Shown piece by piece: positions 8,305-18,759 of a DNA stretch of 64,000 nt. How positions within the stretch are numbered: position 1 is the first letter of the stretch; every line of letters starts with the position of its first letter. Location: assembly GCF_000463115.2 (NCBI RefSeq), contig NZ_AWFX01000045.1, positions 186,001 through 250,000 on the forward strand, read 5' to 3'. The notes beneath the pieces are model-generated. The model made no database searches, was not told the origin of the DNA, and was given only the letters and a program-made list of their open reading frames with translations. Source of the DNA: Franconibacter helveticus LMG 23732. GTDB lineage: Bacteria > Pseudomonadota > Gammaproteobacteria > Enterobacterales > Enterobacteriaceae. The translations under genes were made by a program, and so were the position numbers.

Positions 8305-9753
8305 ATGAGTAAAAAAGGATTAACCACGGCGTCAGGCGCACCGGTGGCCAATAATAACAATTCCATGACGGCGGGACGCCGGGGACCGATGCTGCTACAG
8401 GATGTCTGGTTCTTAGAGAAACTGGCGCATTTCGATCGCGAAGTGATCCCGGAGCGCCGCATGCACGCGAAAGGCTCCGGCGCTTATGGCACCTTTACCG
8501 TAACCCAGGATATTACCGACTTTACCCGCGCAAAGATCTTTTCGCAGCCGGGCAAGAAAACGGATCTGTTTATCCGCTTTTCAACCGTGGCGGGCGAGCG
8601 CGGCGCCGCCGATGCCGAGCGCGATATCCGCGGCTTTTCCATTAAGTTTTACACGGAAGAAGGTAACTGGGATCTGGTCGGCAACAACACCCCGGTGTTC
8701 TACCTGCGCGACCCGCTGAAATTCCCGGATCTTAATCACGTAGTGAAGCGCGACCCGCGCACCAACCTGCGTAACCCGATTTATAAGTGGGACTTTTTCT
8801 CGTTGCAGCCGGAAACCGTGCACCAGCTGACCATCGACTTCTCCGACCGCGGCCTGCCGCGCTCGTACCGTGAAATGCATGGCTTCGGCAGCCATACTTA
8901 CAGCTTTATCAACGCCCGTAACGAGCGTTTTTGGGTAAAATTCCACCTGCGCTCCGAGCAGGGCATTCATAATCTGATGGATGATGAAGCAAAGCGCCTG
9001 ATTGCAGAAGATCGCGAAAGCGCTCAGCGCGACCTGTTTGACTCAATTGAAAAAGGCGATTTCCCGCGCTGGAAATTCTATGTGCAGATCATGCCGGAAG
9101 CGGAAGCTTCACAAACTCCTTATAACCCGTTCGACCTGACCAAAGTCTGGCCGCATGCCGATTATCCGCTGATTGAAGTGGGCGTGCTGGAGCTCAACCG
9201 CAACCCGGATAACTACTTTGCGGAAGTTGAGCAGGTGGCGATGTCGCCAGCCAACGTCGTACCGGGCATCGGTTTCTCGCCAGACCGTATGTTGCAGGGC
9301 CGCCTTTTCTCTTACGGCGACGCGCACCGCTACCGCCTGGGCGTGAACCATCACCAGATCCCGGTGAACAAGCCGCGCTGCCCGTTCCATAACTACCATC
9401 GTGACGGCGCAATGCGGGTGGATGGCAACAGCGGTAACGGTCCGACCTATGAGCCGAACAGCTTTGGCGTGTTCCAGGAGCAGCCGGATTACAGCGAGCC
9501 GCCGCTGAGCATTGAGGGTGCGGCAGATCACTGGAACCACCGCGAAGACACGGATTACTTCACCCAACCGCGAGCGTTGTTCAACCTCATCGGCGAGGAG
9601 GAGCGCCAGCGCATGTACAACCGCATCGCGGATGATATCCAGAGCGTGCCGGAATTTATCCAGCAGCGTCAGATTGGCATCTTCAGCGAAGTACATCCGG
9701 CGTACGGCGCAGGCGTGGCCGCGGCGCTGGCGGCCCTGAAAGCCAAAGGCTAA
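8305..9753 (+). CDS. katA: Monofunctional haem catalase (small-subunit, KatA type)
   Basis: Decomposes hydrogen peroxide to water and oxygen with haem b. The 482-residue length is that of clade III small-subunit catalases, without the C-terminal flavodoxin-like domain of KatE. Distal His54 lies in [12 protein letters not shown] and distal Asn127 in [12 protein letters not shown]. The proximal haem ligand Tyr337 lies in [27 protein letters not shown] ribosome site supports the ATG at 8305; the in-frame 45 codons upstream are not catalase-like. The gene has no counterpart here in E. coli, which has ais-arn-pmrD between yfaZ and menE, so it is a lineage-specific insertion or retention. Its stop codon overlaps that of convergent menE. 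Confidence 0.95.
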   Translation: MSKKGLTTASGAPVANNNNSMTAGRRGPMLLQDVWFLEKLAHFDREVIPERRMHAKGSGAYGTFTVTQDITDFTRAKIFSQPGKKTDLFIRFSTVAGERGAADAERDIRGFSIKFYTEEGNWDLVGNNTPVFYLRDPLKFPDLNHVVKRDPRTNLRNPIYKWDFFSLQPETVHQLTIDFSDRGLPRSYREMHGFGSHTYSFINARNERFWVKFHLRSEQGIHNLMDDEAKRLIAEDRESAQRDLFDSIEKGDFPRWKFYVQIMPEAEASQTPYNPFDLTKVWPHADYPLIEVGVLELNRNPDNYFAEVEQVAMSPANVVPGIGFSPDRMLQGRLFSYGDAHRYRLGVNHHQIPVNKPRCPFHNYHRDGAMRVDGNSGNGPTYEPNSFGVFQEQPDYSEPPLSIEGAADHWNHREDTDYFTQPRALFNLIGEEERQRMYNRIADDIQSVPEFIQQRQIGIFSEVHPAYGAGVAAALAALKAKG

Positions 9754-11150
9754 ACCGTAGCGCTTTCCCGTTCAGCAAACGGGGAAAGCTCATTTACCAC
9801 CCATTGCGAAAGCTGACGGCGGGAGATTTTAATCCCGCCGTTTTTTATGCTTTCAGGAAGCGCCAGCCAGCGCACCGGCTGCTGAAAACGCGCCAGCTTG
9901 TCGCGCACCCACAAAGCCAGCGCCTCCGGCGGCGCGCCTTCTTCACACTCCACTACAGCCACCGGACGATGGCCGAACTCTTTGTCCTCAAGCGGCACCA
10001 CAAAAGCCTGCCGCACCTGAGGATGCGCCGCAATAACGCGCTCGACTTCTTCCGGCTGGATGCCTTCGCCGCCGCTGAAAAAGAGGTTATCCAGACGCCC
10101 CGGCACGCACAGCCTGTCGCCAAGCCATACGCCGCGATCGCGGGTGGCGAACCACCCTTCGCGGTTTGTCAGCGGCTGAACGCCGCCATCACGCCAGTAG
10201 CCCGCCGCCATGCTCGCGCCGCGCAGCCAGATCTCCCCGTTCACGATTTTCACCTCCCGGCCCGCCAGCGCAAAGCCAACATCTTTACGCCCGTCCGCTT
10301 TTTTCGCGCAAACCGTGGAGGCGAATTCAGTCAGGCCATAGCCGCACCAGCAGGCAATGCCGCGCTGGTCCGCCGCTTCGGTTAACCCAACCGGGATCGC
10401 CGCGCCGCCCAGCAGCACAGCCTTAAGCGACGGGATCGCCACCTTTTCCTCAAGCAACCGCCACAGCTGAGTGGGAACCAGCGAGGCATGCGTGCAGCCC
10501 GCCAGCGCCTGAGCCAGCGGTTGCGACTTCCGCGTTGCAAGGCTTGCGCCCGCCAACAGCCAGCGCCAGAAAATCCCCTGCCCTGAAACATGATAGAGCG
10601 GCAGAGAAAGCAGCCAGCAGTCGCCGCCAGCGAAAGGAATTTCGCCAAGCACGCCAGCGGCGCTGGCAAGGTGCGCGGCTGCGCTATGAACCGCCGCTTT
10701 CGGCAGGCCGGTCGAGCCAGAGGTGAGCGTCATGGAAGCGAAACGTTCAGGCTGCCAGCCAGCCGCATGAACGCAATCGCCTTCTTCGTGCCAGGCGAGC
10801 AGCGGCAAACCTGGCGGCGGCAAGGCCTCACCGCACACCAGCGCATGCTCAAGCGAAAGCGCAGGCAATAACTGCGCCAGCAAAGGTGCGGGCAACTGCG
10901 GGTTAAGCGGCAATACGCGCGCGCCGCATTGCAACAGCGCAAGCCAGGCGAACACCGCCTGCGGGCTGTTCTTCGCGCACAGCGCCACGCCTGCGCCTTC
11001 CCGCACGCCTTGCTGGTAAAAGCCCGCCGCCAGCGCATCGACCCGCTCGCACAATTGTTGCCAGGTAACGCTTTCGTGCGAGGTACGCAAAGCCACTGCG
11101 TCGCGGCGCTCCGCTCTCCAGTGCTGCCAGGGCCAGGTCTTGAAAATCAC
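9750..11150 (-). CDS. menE: o-Succinylbenzoate-CoA ligase
   Basis: Activates o-succinylbenzoate to its CoA thioester in menaquinone synthesis. It is an ANL-superfamily adenylating enzyme of 466 residues. The AMP-binding loop [15 protein letters not shown], the YGLTEFAST motif, the hinge region [19 protein letters not shown] and the C-terminal catalytic-lysine motif NGGIKISR are all visible. The C-terminus is about ten residues longer than the E. coli protein and reaches into the katA stop codon. It is the last gene of the men operon, overlapping menC by 4 nt (ATGA), and is convergent with katA with a 4-nt overlap of their ends. Confidence 0.97.
   Translation of the reverse strand: MIFKTWPWQHWRAERRDAVALRTSHESVTWQQLCERVDALAAGFYQQGVREGAGVALCAKNSPQAVFAWLALLQCGARVLPLNPQLPAPLLAQLLPALSLEHALVCGEALPPPGLPLLAWHEEGDCVHAAGWQPERFASMTLTSGSTGLPKAAVHSAAAHLASAAGVLGEIPFAGGDCWLLSLPLYHVSGQGIFWRWLLAGASLATRKSQPLAQALAGCTHASLVPTQLWRLLEEKVAIPSLKAVLLGGAAIPVGLTEAADQRGIACWCGYGLTEFASTVCAKKADGRKDVGFALAGREVKIVNGEIWLRGASMAAGYWRDGGVQPLTNREGWFATRDRGVWLGDRLCVPGRLDNLFFSGGEGIQPEEVERVIAAHPQVRQAFVVPLEDKEFGHRPVAVVECEEGAPPEALALWVRDKLARFQQPVRWLALPESIKNGGIKISRRQLSQWVVNELSPFAERESATV
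9816..9846 (+). terminator. Intrinsic terminator for katA, embedded in the menE coding sequence
   Basis: A 9-bp perfect stem ACGGCGGGA / TCCCGCCGT (9816-9824 with 9833-9841) with an 8-nt loop is followed on the + strand by six Ts. It lies 63 nt past the katA stop but inside menE on the other strand, where the same bases encode the conserved NGGIKISRR motif. A weaker inverted repeat (GCTTTCCCGTT...AACGGGGAAAGC) lies just before it at about 9761-9789. Confidence 0.8.
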
Positions 11151-12112
11151 AATAACCGCTCCAGTTTTTCTACAGGCCAGCAGGGTAATTCGCTGCCCGG
11201 CCAGCTGCGCGCCAGCTGCGCCTGCATCAGCGAGAGCGTATCAAGCCCCGGCACCGTCTGCGGCGTCAGCCAGGCAGCGAGGCGCGCCAGCTGCGTCAAG
11301 CCAAGGCTGGATTCAATGGAAGAGCTGATGACGGCCTCAAGCCCCAGCGCGTGCGCCTGCGCTACCTGCTCGCGCACTTTATCAAGGCTGCCGGTCAGGG
11401 TAGGTTTGATAACCACCGCGCTCAGTCCAGGTTCCGCAGCGAAGGTAAAGCCAGGTTCGCGCAAGCTTTCGTCCCAGGCGATAGCGATGCCCGTTTCTCG
11501 CGTGAATTCACGGGACTGCTCGCGTGTCTTGCACGGCTCTTCAATAAACGCAATGCGGTCCCGGTTCTGCGGGGCGACATATTTCGCAAACTGGCGCGCT
11601 TTAAGCGGCGTCCAGCTGCGGTTAGCGTCAAGGCGCAGACGCAGATCGGGCACGCCTTCCAGCAGCAGATTCACCACCATGCCATCGCGTACGGCTTCAC
11701 AGAAGCCCACTTTTACCTTAGCGATTTTGTCGCCCGGCATGGCTGACAGCGTGGCGAAGAGCGCGTCCGGGTCGCCGCTGCACAGAGGTGCGGCACGAAA
11801 ATCCGCCGTCAGCGGCAGTTCGCCGGTAAGCTCGGCCAGCGCGCAACTTAAGCCGAAGTCAGCGCAGGGCAGACCAGGCAGCGCAACCGCCTGCCCGCTG
11901 CGCCATGCGGTTGCCCAGGCGAGCACTGCCGTCTGCGCCTCTTCCAGCGTCTCCGGGCTAAAGCCCGGCAGCGGCGCCGCTTCGCCCCAACCTTCGCGCT
12001 CGCCCTCGCAAAGCTGAATCAGCAGCCCTTCGCGAAACTTTAGCCGCCGCTCGCGCAGCACCACGCCTGCATCCATCGGCAGTGCATAGCGGTAAACCTG
12101 AGCGCGACGCAT
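11147..12112 (-). CDS. menC: o-Succinylbenzoate synthase
   Basis: Dehydrates SHCHC to o-succinylbenzoate in menaquinone synthesis. It is an enolase-superfamily enzyme of 321 residues. Catalytic lysines sit in AKVKVGF and [10 protein letters not shown]. The three metal ligands are in [16 protein letters not shown] and AWDESLRE. The start codon overlaps the menB stop by one base (TAATG), and the stop overlaps the menE start, so translation is probably coupled through the operon. Confidence 0.97.
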   Translation of the reverse strand: MRRAQVYRYALPMDAGVVLRERRLKFREGLLIQLCEGEREGWGEAAPLPGFSPETLEEAQTAVLAWATAWRSGQAVALPGLPCADFGLSCALAELTGELPLTADFRAAPLCSGDPDALFATLSAMPGDKIAKVKVGFCEAVRDGMVVNLLLEGVPDLRLRLDANRSWTPLKARQFAKYVAPQNRDRIAFIEEPCKTREQSREFTRETGIAIAWDESLREPGFTFAAEPGLSAVVIKPTLTGSLDKVREQVAQAHALGLEAVISSSIESSLGLTQLARLAAWLTPQTVPGLDTLSLMQAQLARSWPGSELPCWPVEKLERLL

Positions 12113-12969
12113 TACGGGTTACGCTTGAACTTGCTGAAGTCTGGCTGGCGCTTTTCGTTGAACGCGTTGCGCCCTTCCTGGCCTTCTTCAGTCATGTAGA
12201 ACAGCATTGTGGCGTTGCCCGCCAGTTCCTGTAGCCCCGCCTGGCCGTCGCAGTCGGCGTTGAGCGCCGCCTTCAGGCACCGCAGCGCCATCGGACTGTT
12301 TTGCAGCATTTCGCGACACCAGCGCACCGTCTCTTTTTCCAGCTCAGCCAGCGGCACCACGGTGTTAACCAGCCCCATCTCCAGCGCCTGCTGCGCATTG
12401 TACTGACGGCAAAGGAACCAGATTTCCCGCGCCTTTTTCTGGCCGACGATGCGCGCCATATAAGAGGCGCCCCAGCCGCCGTCAAACGATCCGACCTTCG
12501 GCCCGGTCTGGCCGAAGACGGCGTTTTCCGCGGCGATAGTCAGGTCGCACATCATATGCAATACATGACCGCCGCCAATGGAATAGCCCGCCACCATCGC
12601 AACGACGGGTTTCGGGCAGGTGCGGATCTGACGCTGGAAGTCGAGCACGTTAAGGTGATGCACGCCGGAATCATCCTGATAGCCGCCGTAGTCGCCACGC
12701 ACTTTCTGATCGCCGCCCGCGCAGAAGGCTTTTTCCCCCTCGCCGGTAAGAATGATCACGCCGATATTGTCGTCATAGCGGGCGTCCGCCAGCGCCTGCA
12801 ACATCTCTTTCACCGTGAGCGGGCGAAACGCGTTGCGCACTTCAGGGCGATTTATAGTGATTTTCGCGATGCCGTCGGCGGATTTGTGGTAGCGAATGTC
12901 GTGATAGCCTTCTGAGCAATCGCGCCATTCAACCGGTGCGTAGAGCATCTGTTCATCAGGGTAGATCAT
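12112..12969 (-). CDS. menB: 1,4-Dihydroxy-2-naphthoyl-CoA synthase
   Basis: Crotonase-fold enzyme that closes the naphthoquinone ring of o-succinylbenzoyl-CoA. The 285-residue length equals that of E. coli MenB. The oxyanion-hole and CoA-binding motif [16 protein letters not shown], the [19 protein letters not shown] segment and the [18 protein letters not shown] loop typical of MenB are visible. It overlaps menH by 4 nt and menC by 1 nt within the men operon. Confidence 0.98.
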   Translation of the reverse strand: MIYPDEQMLYAPVEWRDCSEGYHDIRYHKSADGIAKITINRPEVRNAFRPLTVKEMLQALADARYDDNIGVIILTGEGEKAFCAGGDQKVRGDYGGYQDDSGVHHLNVLDFQRQIRTCPKPVVAMVAGYSIGGGHVLHMMCDLTIAAENAVFGQTGPKVGSFDGGWGASYMARIVGQKKAREIWFLCRQYNAQQALEMGLVNTVVPLAELEKETVRWCREMLQNSPMALRCLKAALNADCDGQAGLQELAGNATMLFYMTEEGQEGRNAFNEKRQPDFSKFKRNP

Positions 12970-13745
12970 GGTGATTCCTTAGCATGTTGAAGCAAAATAG
13001 CAGTGATGCAGCGCGCCGCCGCTTGCGGGTTTTCCCGGTGGGCATTGTGGCCGGCTGCGGCAATGGGATGACGCGTTGCGGTAAGCTCAGCGGCGAGCGC
13101 GGCGAATTTTTTGTCCTTTTCGCCGTAAAGGTAATGAAAAGGCAAACAGAGCTGCGCCAGCGGCGCGCGAAGATTTGGCTGGCGGCCAAGAGAGGTCGCC
13201 TCCAGCATGGCGGCGAGCGCATGCGGATCGTTACGGCTGCGCAGGGTGATTAACGCAGCGCGCTGCGGCTCGTCCAGCGAGGCGAAAACCGGCTGGCGAT
13301 ACCACTCTTTCAGCACCTCCGCGAGGGTTGCCTGGCGTAACCGCTGCGCCCAGCAGCAGTCCGCCGCAAACCGGGCTTGCCGTTCCTCAGGGTGTGGCAA
13401 CCCCGGATGGCTACCTTCGACAATCAGGCCCTGTAGCCCGGCAGGTTTCTGGCAGGCAAAATGCATCGCAATGCGCCCGCCAAGGGAATAACCCACCAGC
13501 CAGTAATTAAGTATGTTGTAACTAATTAGCGTATCGGCAAGCAGGTCGTTTACCTGTTGGAAATGACGCGCCTGAAGTGCTGAAGATTTACCGTGGCCGG
13601 GTAGATCGATAAACAAATGTGAATAGTCCGTCATCCCGGCGGCGACAGGTTGCCACTCCTCAAGGCAGCCCAGAAAGCCGTGCAGCCAGATGAGCCAGGG
13701 GCGACCAGCAACAGCGCTTTGCCACGCTTCTGCGTACAGCTTCAT
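12966..13745 (-). CDS. menH: SHCHC synthase (2-succinyl-6-hydroxy-2,4-cyclohexadiene-1-carboxylate synthase)
   Basis: Alpha/beta-hydrolase that eliminates pyruvate from SEPHCHC in menaquinone synthesis. The 259-residue protein shows the lid and oxyanion motif [12 protein letters not shown], the nucleophile elbow [10 protein letters not shown] with its serine, and the catalytic histidine in [10 protein letters not shown]. It is slightly longer than the E. coli protein. The ends overlap menD and menB by 4 nt each. Confidence 0.96.
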   Translation of the reverse strand: MKLYAEAWQSAVAGRPWLIWLHGFLGCLEEWQPVAAGMTDYSHLFIDLPGHGKSSALQARHFQQVNDLLADTLISYNILNYWLVGYSLGGRIAMHFACQKPAGLQGLIVEGSHPGLPHPEERQARFAADCCWAQRLRQATLAEVLKEWYRQPVFASLDEPQRAALITLRSRNDPHALAAMLEATSLGRQPNLRAPLAQLCLPFHYLYGEKDKKFAALAAELTATRHPIAAAGHNAHRENPQAAARCITAILLQHAKESP

Positions 13746-15412
13746 GCCTGGCTTACCTGCGTGACCAGACGCTGCAAGGTTTGCGCGCCCTCTTCAGGCG
13801 GCACGGCAATTTCCACAACCGTAGCGCCAGGCGTTCGCCAGCCCGCTTTGACCGCTTCATCTAACGCCTGCCAGCTTTCTGGTCGGCAATAATGAAGCCC
13901 GAACAGGGCTGCGGCATGTTCAAAGGTGACGTTCTGCGGCATGCAGTAATATTTTTCGCGCTCGGCGGCTGGCGTCGGCAGCAGGGAGAAAATCTGGCCG
14001 CCATTGTTGTTCACAACAATCAGCACAAGCGGCGCGGACGCCTGGCGCAGCAGCGCCAGAGAGTTGAGATCGTAAAGCGCGGAAAGATCGCCCACGATGG
14101 CGAGTGTCGGGCGGGCAGTGGCCCGCTGCACCCCGGCGGCGGTCGAGATGAGCCCGTCGATGCCGCTCGCTCCGCGATTGCTGTAAACCGGATAACCGGC
14201 GGGAAGCTGAGCAAACGCGTCCACCAGCCGCACCACTAAACTGTTGCCGACAAAAAGCTGGCCCGCTTGCGGCAGCAGTTCCGCTATCCGGCTCGCTAAC
14301 TGCGCCTCACCGAAGCGCTGCGTCGCCTGCGCCACTTGTTGGCTGGCTTCTTTAGCCAGCGCCTCCAGCGCCATCGCCCAGGGGGCGCGTTTTTGCGCAT
14401 CATGAAGCGTAAGCCAGTCGCTGATATTGGCGGTCAGCCTGCGGCCGCGATGATGCGCCGGATCAAGGCGTCCAGGGAGCGAATCCACCAGCCAGTACTC
14501 ATCCGGTTCACAGGCTGCCTGCCACTGCAACAGACGTTTACCGGTAAGGCTCGCGCCAAACTGGATAACAAGCTGCGCCTGCGCCAACAGCGCCGTCGCG
14601 CGCGGATTGCCCAGCCATAAATCGGCGCACGGCAATGGCTGCCCCGTTTGAGAAAGGACGTCGCTAATCAGCGGCCAGCCTAGCGTGTTCGCCCAGGCGG
14701 CTACCTGTTCGCCTTCGCTTGCCGAAAGCCTGCCGGCGATAACCACGCCGCGCTTTTGCCGCCAGAAAAACCAGTCACGTTGCTTAAGACACGCCTGCCC
14801 TTCGCTCATACGCAGCCAGGGTTGATCGCTGCGCCACCACTCCCCTAACGCCTGCTGCCACTCAAGCCCCGTGTCGTCCATTTCGCCATACAGCGGTTCG
14901 GCAAAGGGGCAGTTGATGTGAACCGCGCCCGCTTTGAGGGTACCGAGCGCTTCATCAAGCGTGGAAACCAGCCAGCGGGCGGGAATCTCCTGCGTCGGAC
15001 GCGGCAAAGCAAGGGAGACCTCAGGGTGTGAAGCGAAGATGCCTTGCTGGCGAATGGCCTGATTCGCGCCGCAGTCAATAAGCTCCGGCGGCCTGTCCGC
15101 CGTCAGCAAAATCAGCTTTTCGCCGGTAAGCCCGGCTTCAATCAACGCCGGATAGAGGTTAGCTACCGCAGTGCCGGACGTAACGATGACTGCCACTGCC
15201 TCTCCGCTGCCTTTTGCCAGCCCCAACGCAAGATGGCCAAGCCCGCGCTCATCAAAATGGGTATGAACGATAAAGGCGTGATTTTCAGCCGCCGCCAGGG
15301 TCAGCGGCGTAGAGCGCGAACCTGGAGCGATGCAGACATGCCGAACGCCGTGGCGCGTCAGCGTCTCAAGAATGACCGCAGCCCAGCGTCGGTTGAAGGA
15401 GCTTATCGACAT
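13742..15412 (-). CDS. menD: SEPHCHC synthase (2-succinyl-5-enolpyruvyl-6-hydroxy-3-cyclohexene-1-carboxylate synthase)
   Basis: Thiamine-diphosphate enzyme that joins isochorismate and 2-oxoglutarate, the committed step of menaquinone synthesis. The 556-residue protein has the N-terminal motif [11 protein letters not shown], the catalytic-Glu segment [13 protein letters not shown], and the ThDP/Mg motif around [15 protein letters not shown]...[10 protein letters not shown]. The start at 15412 is chosen because it matches the family N-terminus; six further in-frame codons from a TTG are less likely. It lies 82 nt downstream of menF and overlaps menH by 4 nt. Confidence 0.97.
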   Translation of the reverse strand: MSISSFNRRWAAVILETLTRHGVRHVCIAPGSRSTPLTLAAAENHAFIVHTHFDERGLGHLALGLAKGSGEAVAVIVTSGTAVANLYPALIEAGLTGEKLILLTADRPPELIDCGANQAIRQQGIFASHPEVSLALPRPTQEIPARWLVSTLDEALGTLKAGAVHINCPFAEPLYGEMDDTGLEWQQALGEWWRSDQPWLRMSEGQACLKQRDWFFWRQKRGVVIAGRLSASEGEQVAAWANTLGWPLISDVLSQTGQPLPCADLWLGNPRATALLAQAQLVIQFGASLTGKRLLQWQAACEPDEYWLVDSLPGRLDPAHHRGRRLTANISDWLTLHDAQKRAPWAMALEALAKEASQQVAQATQRFGEAQLASRIAELLPQAGQLFVGNSLVVRLVDAFAQLPAGYPVYSNRGASGIDGLISTAAGVQRATARPTLAIVGDLSALYDLNSLALLRQASAPLVLIVVNNNGGQIFSLLPTPAAEREKYYCMPQNVTFEHAAALFGLHYCRPESWQALDEAVKAGWRTPGATVVEIAVPPEEGAQTLQRLVTQVSQA

Positions 15413-15494
15413 GATGTTGTCCGGTATCAATTTTGCCCGGTTATTATAAGAGTTATGACATCACGTATTTTGATATGGGTCGGTATTGTGGCGC

Positions 15495-16784
15495 TTAGCG
15501 GCAAAGGAGCGTGCGCAGGCCCGCCGCTTTGTTTTCTATCTCTTGCCACTCCTGTTCCGGGTCGGAACCCGCGACTATGCCTGCGCCAGCATACAGGCGC
15601 ACCGTGTCGCCCGTCACCAGCGCCGAGCGCAGCGCCACGCAAAATTCGGTTTGCTGAAGGGAAAGATAACCGGCCGAACCGGCATACCAGCCGCGGATAA
15701 AAGGCTCATGCTCGCCGATAAAAACCCGCGCCGCCTCGCGCGGCAGTCCGGCTACGGCGGCGGTGGGCTGCAACTGACGCAGGCAGAGAGCGTCATCCGG
15801 CTGATGAAGCGTACTCCAGATGCAACGGCGCAAGTGCTGCACTTTTCGCAGGCGCAGCACCTGCGGCGGCAGGACATCATAACCTTTGCCCAGCATTTCC
15901 AGGCGCTGGCAGATATCCTCCACCACCAGCAAATTCTCGCGCTGGTTTTTATCGTCAGCCAGCAGGCGTCGGGCAAGCCCCCATGCGCGATGATCGTCGG
16001 CGTGATTTTCTATGGTGCCCGCCAGCGCTTCGGTACGCAGCGCGCTGTCGATACGTCGCCAGAGCCGTTCTGGGCTGGAGCCAAGGAAAGCCTCCTGCTC
16101 GCCAAAAGCGAAATAAAAATGGTAGCAGCTAAGGTTAACCCGTCGGCTTGCGGCCAGTAACGCCGCCGCGCTGATCGGGCGACGAAACCGCATATCGGTT
16201 GCCCGCGCCAGCACCACTTTATCCATCTCCTGATGATGAATTGCGCGGGTAGCAAGGCGTACTTTATCGCACCAGCCGTCTTTATCAGGGATATGCGTTT
16301 CACTCACCAGGCGCGGATTCAGCGGCGCGAGAAGTTTCAGGGGCTGAAGTTCATTCAGAAATGTTGTTGCTTTGCGGGCATCGTCCTGTAACGACGTTTC
16401 GCTCCAGAGATACAGGCACAACCATGCCTGCCCTTTGTTACGTCGCCATTCAAGCCGTGAAAGGAAGAAATCGCCTTGCTGTGGGTCGAAAGCATTGAGG
16501 CCCCAGATACGTACATCGGGGACCTTCTGCTGCGCTAAGAAGAGTTGCGCTTCGCTCAAAGAAGCGAAGCGTTTAAGCGAACCCAGCGCGGCAGCTTCAT
16601 CATTACCGCTGCGCTGCTGCCAGTAAAATTGGGGGTAGACTGGCTGGCTTGCAAGCCAGGCAAGCGGATCGCTGGCGTCGCTGAGACTGACAGGCGCGCA
16701 AAGCGCGCGTAAGCCTGGTTCTGCCGGGAAAGCCGCCGCTAACTGGACGGCAAGCTCCCCTAACGCTTTTTCGATGGACGACAC
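15495..16784 (-). CDS. menF: Isochorismate synthase, menaquinone-specific
   Basis: Converts chorismate to isochorismate, the first step of menaquinone synthesis. It is a chorismate-utilising enzyme of 429 residues. The conserved C-terminal core is intact: LARATDMRF, GSSPERLWRR, EALAGTIENH, DDKNQRENLLVVEDI, LQPTAAVAGLP and LYAGAGIVAGSDPEQEW. Translation starts at a GTG, supported by a very strong purine-rich GGGGAGGGGGGG ribosome site just upstream. It opens the men operon; the N-terminal quarter is more divergent from E. coli than the rest. Confidence 0.96.
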   Translation of the reverse strand: MSSIEKALGELAVQLAAAFPAEPGLRALCAPVSLSDASDPLAWLASQPVYPQFYWQQRSGNDEAAALGSLKRFASLSEAQLFLAQQKVPDVRIWGLNAFDPQQGDFFLSRLEWRRNKGQAWLCLYLWSETSLQDDARKATTFLNELQPLKLLAPLNPRLVSETHIPDKDGWCDKVRLATRAIHHQEMDKVVLARATDMRFRRPISAAALLAASRRVNLSCYHFYFAFGEQEAFLGSSPERLWRRIDSALRTEALAGTIENHADDHRAWGLARRLLADDKNQRENLLVVEDICQRLEMLGKGYDVLPPQVLRLRKVQHLRRCIWSTLHQPDDALCLRQLQPTAAVAGLPREAARVFIGEHEPFIRGWYAGSAGYLSLQQTEFCVALRSALVTGDTVRLYAGAGIVAGSDPEQEWQEIENKAAGLRTLLCR

Positions 16785-16839
16785 TTAACCCCCCCTCCCC
16801 CTGAAAAACCATGCATTATACGTGGTTAAAGGGTTAATA

Positions 16840-16866
16840 AAAACGACACACCGCCGAAGCGGTGTG
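16840..16866 (-). terminator. Intrinsic terminator downstream of elaB
   Basis: The perfect 8-bp stem CACACCGC / GCGGTGTG (16847-16854 with 16859-16866) has a TTCG tetraloop when read on the minus strand and is followed there by TCGTTTTTATT. It separates elaB from menF. Confidence 0.88.
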
Positions 16867-16893
16867 ATTTCAGGGGTAAAGCGCGCAAAAAGT

Positions 16894-17202
16894 TTAACGA
16901 CGCGCCAGCAAAAGCCCCAGTACCAGGCCAGCCGCAGCGCCGATACCTACGCCCTGCCAGGGTTTTTCATGAACATAATCATCAGCGCGGTAAACCGCTT
17001 TTTTCGCGCGATAGTAGTAGTTGTCTGAAGCATTGCTGACGCGTGATTTAACATCGTGCAGCGCCTGTTCAGCGCGAGCCTTAAGCTCGATGTATTTCTG
17101 GTCGGCCGGGTCGCCTGAAGAGCGTAAGACCTCTTCCAGCGTTTCGCTCAGCAGAGTCAAATCATCATCAAGACGCGGTTCATACGGTTGTGAATCGGAC
17201 AT
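16894..17202 (-). CDS. elaB: Tail-anchored inner-membrane, ribosome-associated protein ElaB
   Basis: A 102-residue DUF883/ElaB-family protein. The N-terminal part is a charged helix (LTLLSETLEEVLRSSGDP onwards). The C-terminal glycine-rich transmembrane tail (GVGIGAAAGLVLGLLLARR) is the membrane anchor, as for E. coli ElaB/YqjD/YgaM, which bind ribosomes in stationary phase. The start at 17202 has CGGAGAA upstream and matches the family; 16 codons of upstream extension are rejected. A promoter of its own is likely, since a terminator follows. Confidence 0.94.
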   Translation of the reverse strand: MSDSQPYEPRLDDDLTLLSETLEEVLRSSGDPADQKYIELKARAEQALHDVKSRVSNASDNYYYRAKKAVYRADDYVHEKPWQGVGIGAAAGLVLGLLLARR

Positions 17203-17273
17203 AACTGTTCTCCGTGTTTTTGTGAATACCCGTCTGCTAACTATAGACAACGCCAGCGCTTTTTGCGTAACCG

Positions 17274-17723
17274 CTATTCCTTCGCCATACCGATGTGAGG
17301 AATGCCGTCTTCGTCGTAAACGTCGGTCACCGGCTTAAAGCCGAAACTGCCGTAAAAAGATTGCAGGTGTGCCTGCGCGCCCAGATATATCGCCTGCTGC
17401 GGCCAGTATTTGCGGCAAACAGCCAATGCTTGTTCCATTAACTGGTAGCCAAGTTTTTCACCGCGCGCGGCGGGAGAAACAATGACCCGGCCAATCGCAA
17501 CAGGCTCCCATTCCACTTCATTTTTCAGAATCCTCGCATACGCGACCAGCTCACCATCGCGCCAGCCCAGAAGATGCCGGTTTTCGCCCACCAGATCGTC
17601 GCCGTCGATATCGGCATAAACGCAGTTTTGCTCTACGACAAAAACGTCGCAACGCAGTTTTAGCAGCGCATAAAGCGTGGGAACGTCGAGTTCGCTGTGG
17701 TGCAAGTCTTGCCAGTGGATCAT
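17274..17723 (-). CDS. elaA: GNAT-family N-acetyltransferase ElaA
   Basis: A 149-residue GNAT-fold acetyltransferase of the ElaA subfamily, substrate unknown. The N-terminal MIHWQDLHHSEL and the acetyl-CoA-binding stretch IGRVIVSPAARGEKLGYQLM are visible, followed by YLGAQAHLQSFYGSFGF. The start at 17723 matches the family; nine upstream codons are rejected. It lies upstream of elaB and is divergent from rbn with a 71-nt gap. Confidence 0.94.
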   Translation of the reverse strand: MIHWQDLHHSELDVPTLYALLKLRCDVFVVEQNCVYADIDGDDLVGENRHLLGWRDGELVAYARILKNEVEWEPVAIGRVIVSPAARGEKLGYQLMEQALAVCRKYWPQQAIYLGAQAHLQSFYGSFGFKPVTDVYDEDGIPHIGMAKE

Positions 17724-17794
17724 GAAAAGCTCCTGAGTAAGAAGGGTCATCGCTATACTAAAGGCTTTTCTCGCCAGACGGGAGCTTACCTTCT

Positions 17795-18709
17795 ATGGAA
17801 CTGACTTTTCTCGGCACGTCGGCTGGCGTGCCTGCCCGCGCCCGCAACGTGACGGCGATGGTGTTGAATCCGCAACTCGCACAGCCTGGCTTATGGCTGT
17901 TTGACTGCGGCGAAGGCACCCAGCACCAGATGCTGCGCACCGCGTTTAACCCCGGCAAACTGGATAAAATTTTCATTACCCATCTGCATGGCGACCATAT
18001 TTTTGGGTTGCCGGGCCTGCTGTGCAGCCGCTCCATGGCGGGCAGCGAAGCGCCGCTGACGGTTTATGGCCCCGCAGGCATTCGGGAGTTTATTGAAATG
18101 TCGCTGCGCCTCAGCGGCTCCTGGGCAGGCTTCCCGCTAACTATTCATGAAATCACCGAAGGCCAGGTGTTCGACGACGGACAGATTAAAGTCAGCACGG
18201 TGGCGCTTTCGCACCCTGTTGAGTGCTATGGCTACCGCATTGAAGAGTATGACAAGCCAGGCAAGCTGGACGCTCAGCGGTTGATCCGCGCAGGGGTTGC
18301 GCCCGGCCCGCTTTTTCAGCGGCTTAAGCAGGGCGAAACGGTGCGGCTGGAAGGAGGCATGGAAATTAACGGCCGTGATTACCTCGGCGAGCCGCAAAAA
18401 GGCAAACGGCTGGCGATTTTCGGCGATACCGGCCCGACGCCCGGCGCGTTGCAGCTGGCCCGGGAGGTGGACGTGATGGTGCATGAAACCACGCTTGAGG
18501 CGGCGATGGCGGAGAAAGCCAACAGCCGGGGCCACTCTACGACGCACCAGGCGGCAGAGCTGGCGCGTGAGGCGCGAGCCGGGCGTCTTATCATGACCCA
18601 TTTCAGCTCCCGCTACGACGCAGCGGCCTGCGCCCGGCTGCTGGCGGAGGCGCAGTCGATTTTCCCGGCAAGCGAGCTGGCGGAAGATTTCCTGACTATT
18701 ACGGTATAG
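17795..18709 (+). CDS. rbn: Ribonuclease BN / tRNase Z
   Basis: Zinc-dependent exo/endoribonuclease (ElaC) of the metallo-beta-lactamase superfamily that acts on tRNA 3' ends. The 304-residue protein has the long-form motif [17 protein letters not shown] (HxHxDH), the [11 protein letters not shown] loop, the [10 protein letters not shown] metal-ligand region and the downstream TRGH-type histidines ([11 protein letters not shown] and TSFSSRY-like MTHFSSRY). A GGGAG lies about 11 nt before the ATG. In E. coli yfbK-P follows; here only a terminator and nuoN follow. Confidence 0.96.
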   Translation: MELTFLGTSAGVPARARNVTAMVLNPQLAQPGLWLFDCGEGTQHQMLRTAFNPGKLDKIFITHLHGDHIFGLPGLLCSRSMAGSEAPLTVYGPAGIREFIEMSLRLSGSWAGFPLTIHEITEGQVFDDGQIKVSTVALSHPVECYGYRIEEYDKPGKLDAQRLIRAGVAPGPLFQRLKQGETVRLEGGMEINGRDYLGEPQKGKRLAIFGDTGPTPGALQLAREVDVMVHETTLEAAMAEKANSRGHSTTHQAAELAREARAGRLIMTHFSSRYDAAACARLLAEAQSIFPASELAEDFLTITV

Positions 18710-18719
18710 CGGCCATAAA

Positions 18720-18744
18720 AAAACCGCCGGCAAGCGGCGGTTTT
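18720..18744. terminator. Bidirectional terminator between rbn and nuoN
   Basis: The 10-bp stem AAAACCGCCG / CGGCGGTTTT (18720-18729 with 18735-18744) closes GCAAG, with A and T runs on its flanks. It ends both rbn (+) and the nuo operon (-). Confidence 0.9.
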
Positions 18745-18759
18745 AGCACAACGACAGAT

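Noticed and set aside
15412-15494. Possible riboswitch or leader peptide between menF and menD
   Set aside because: 82 bases only, no conserved structure or small frame with ribosome site seen.
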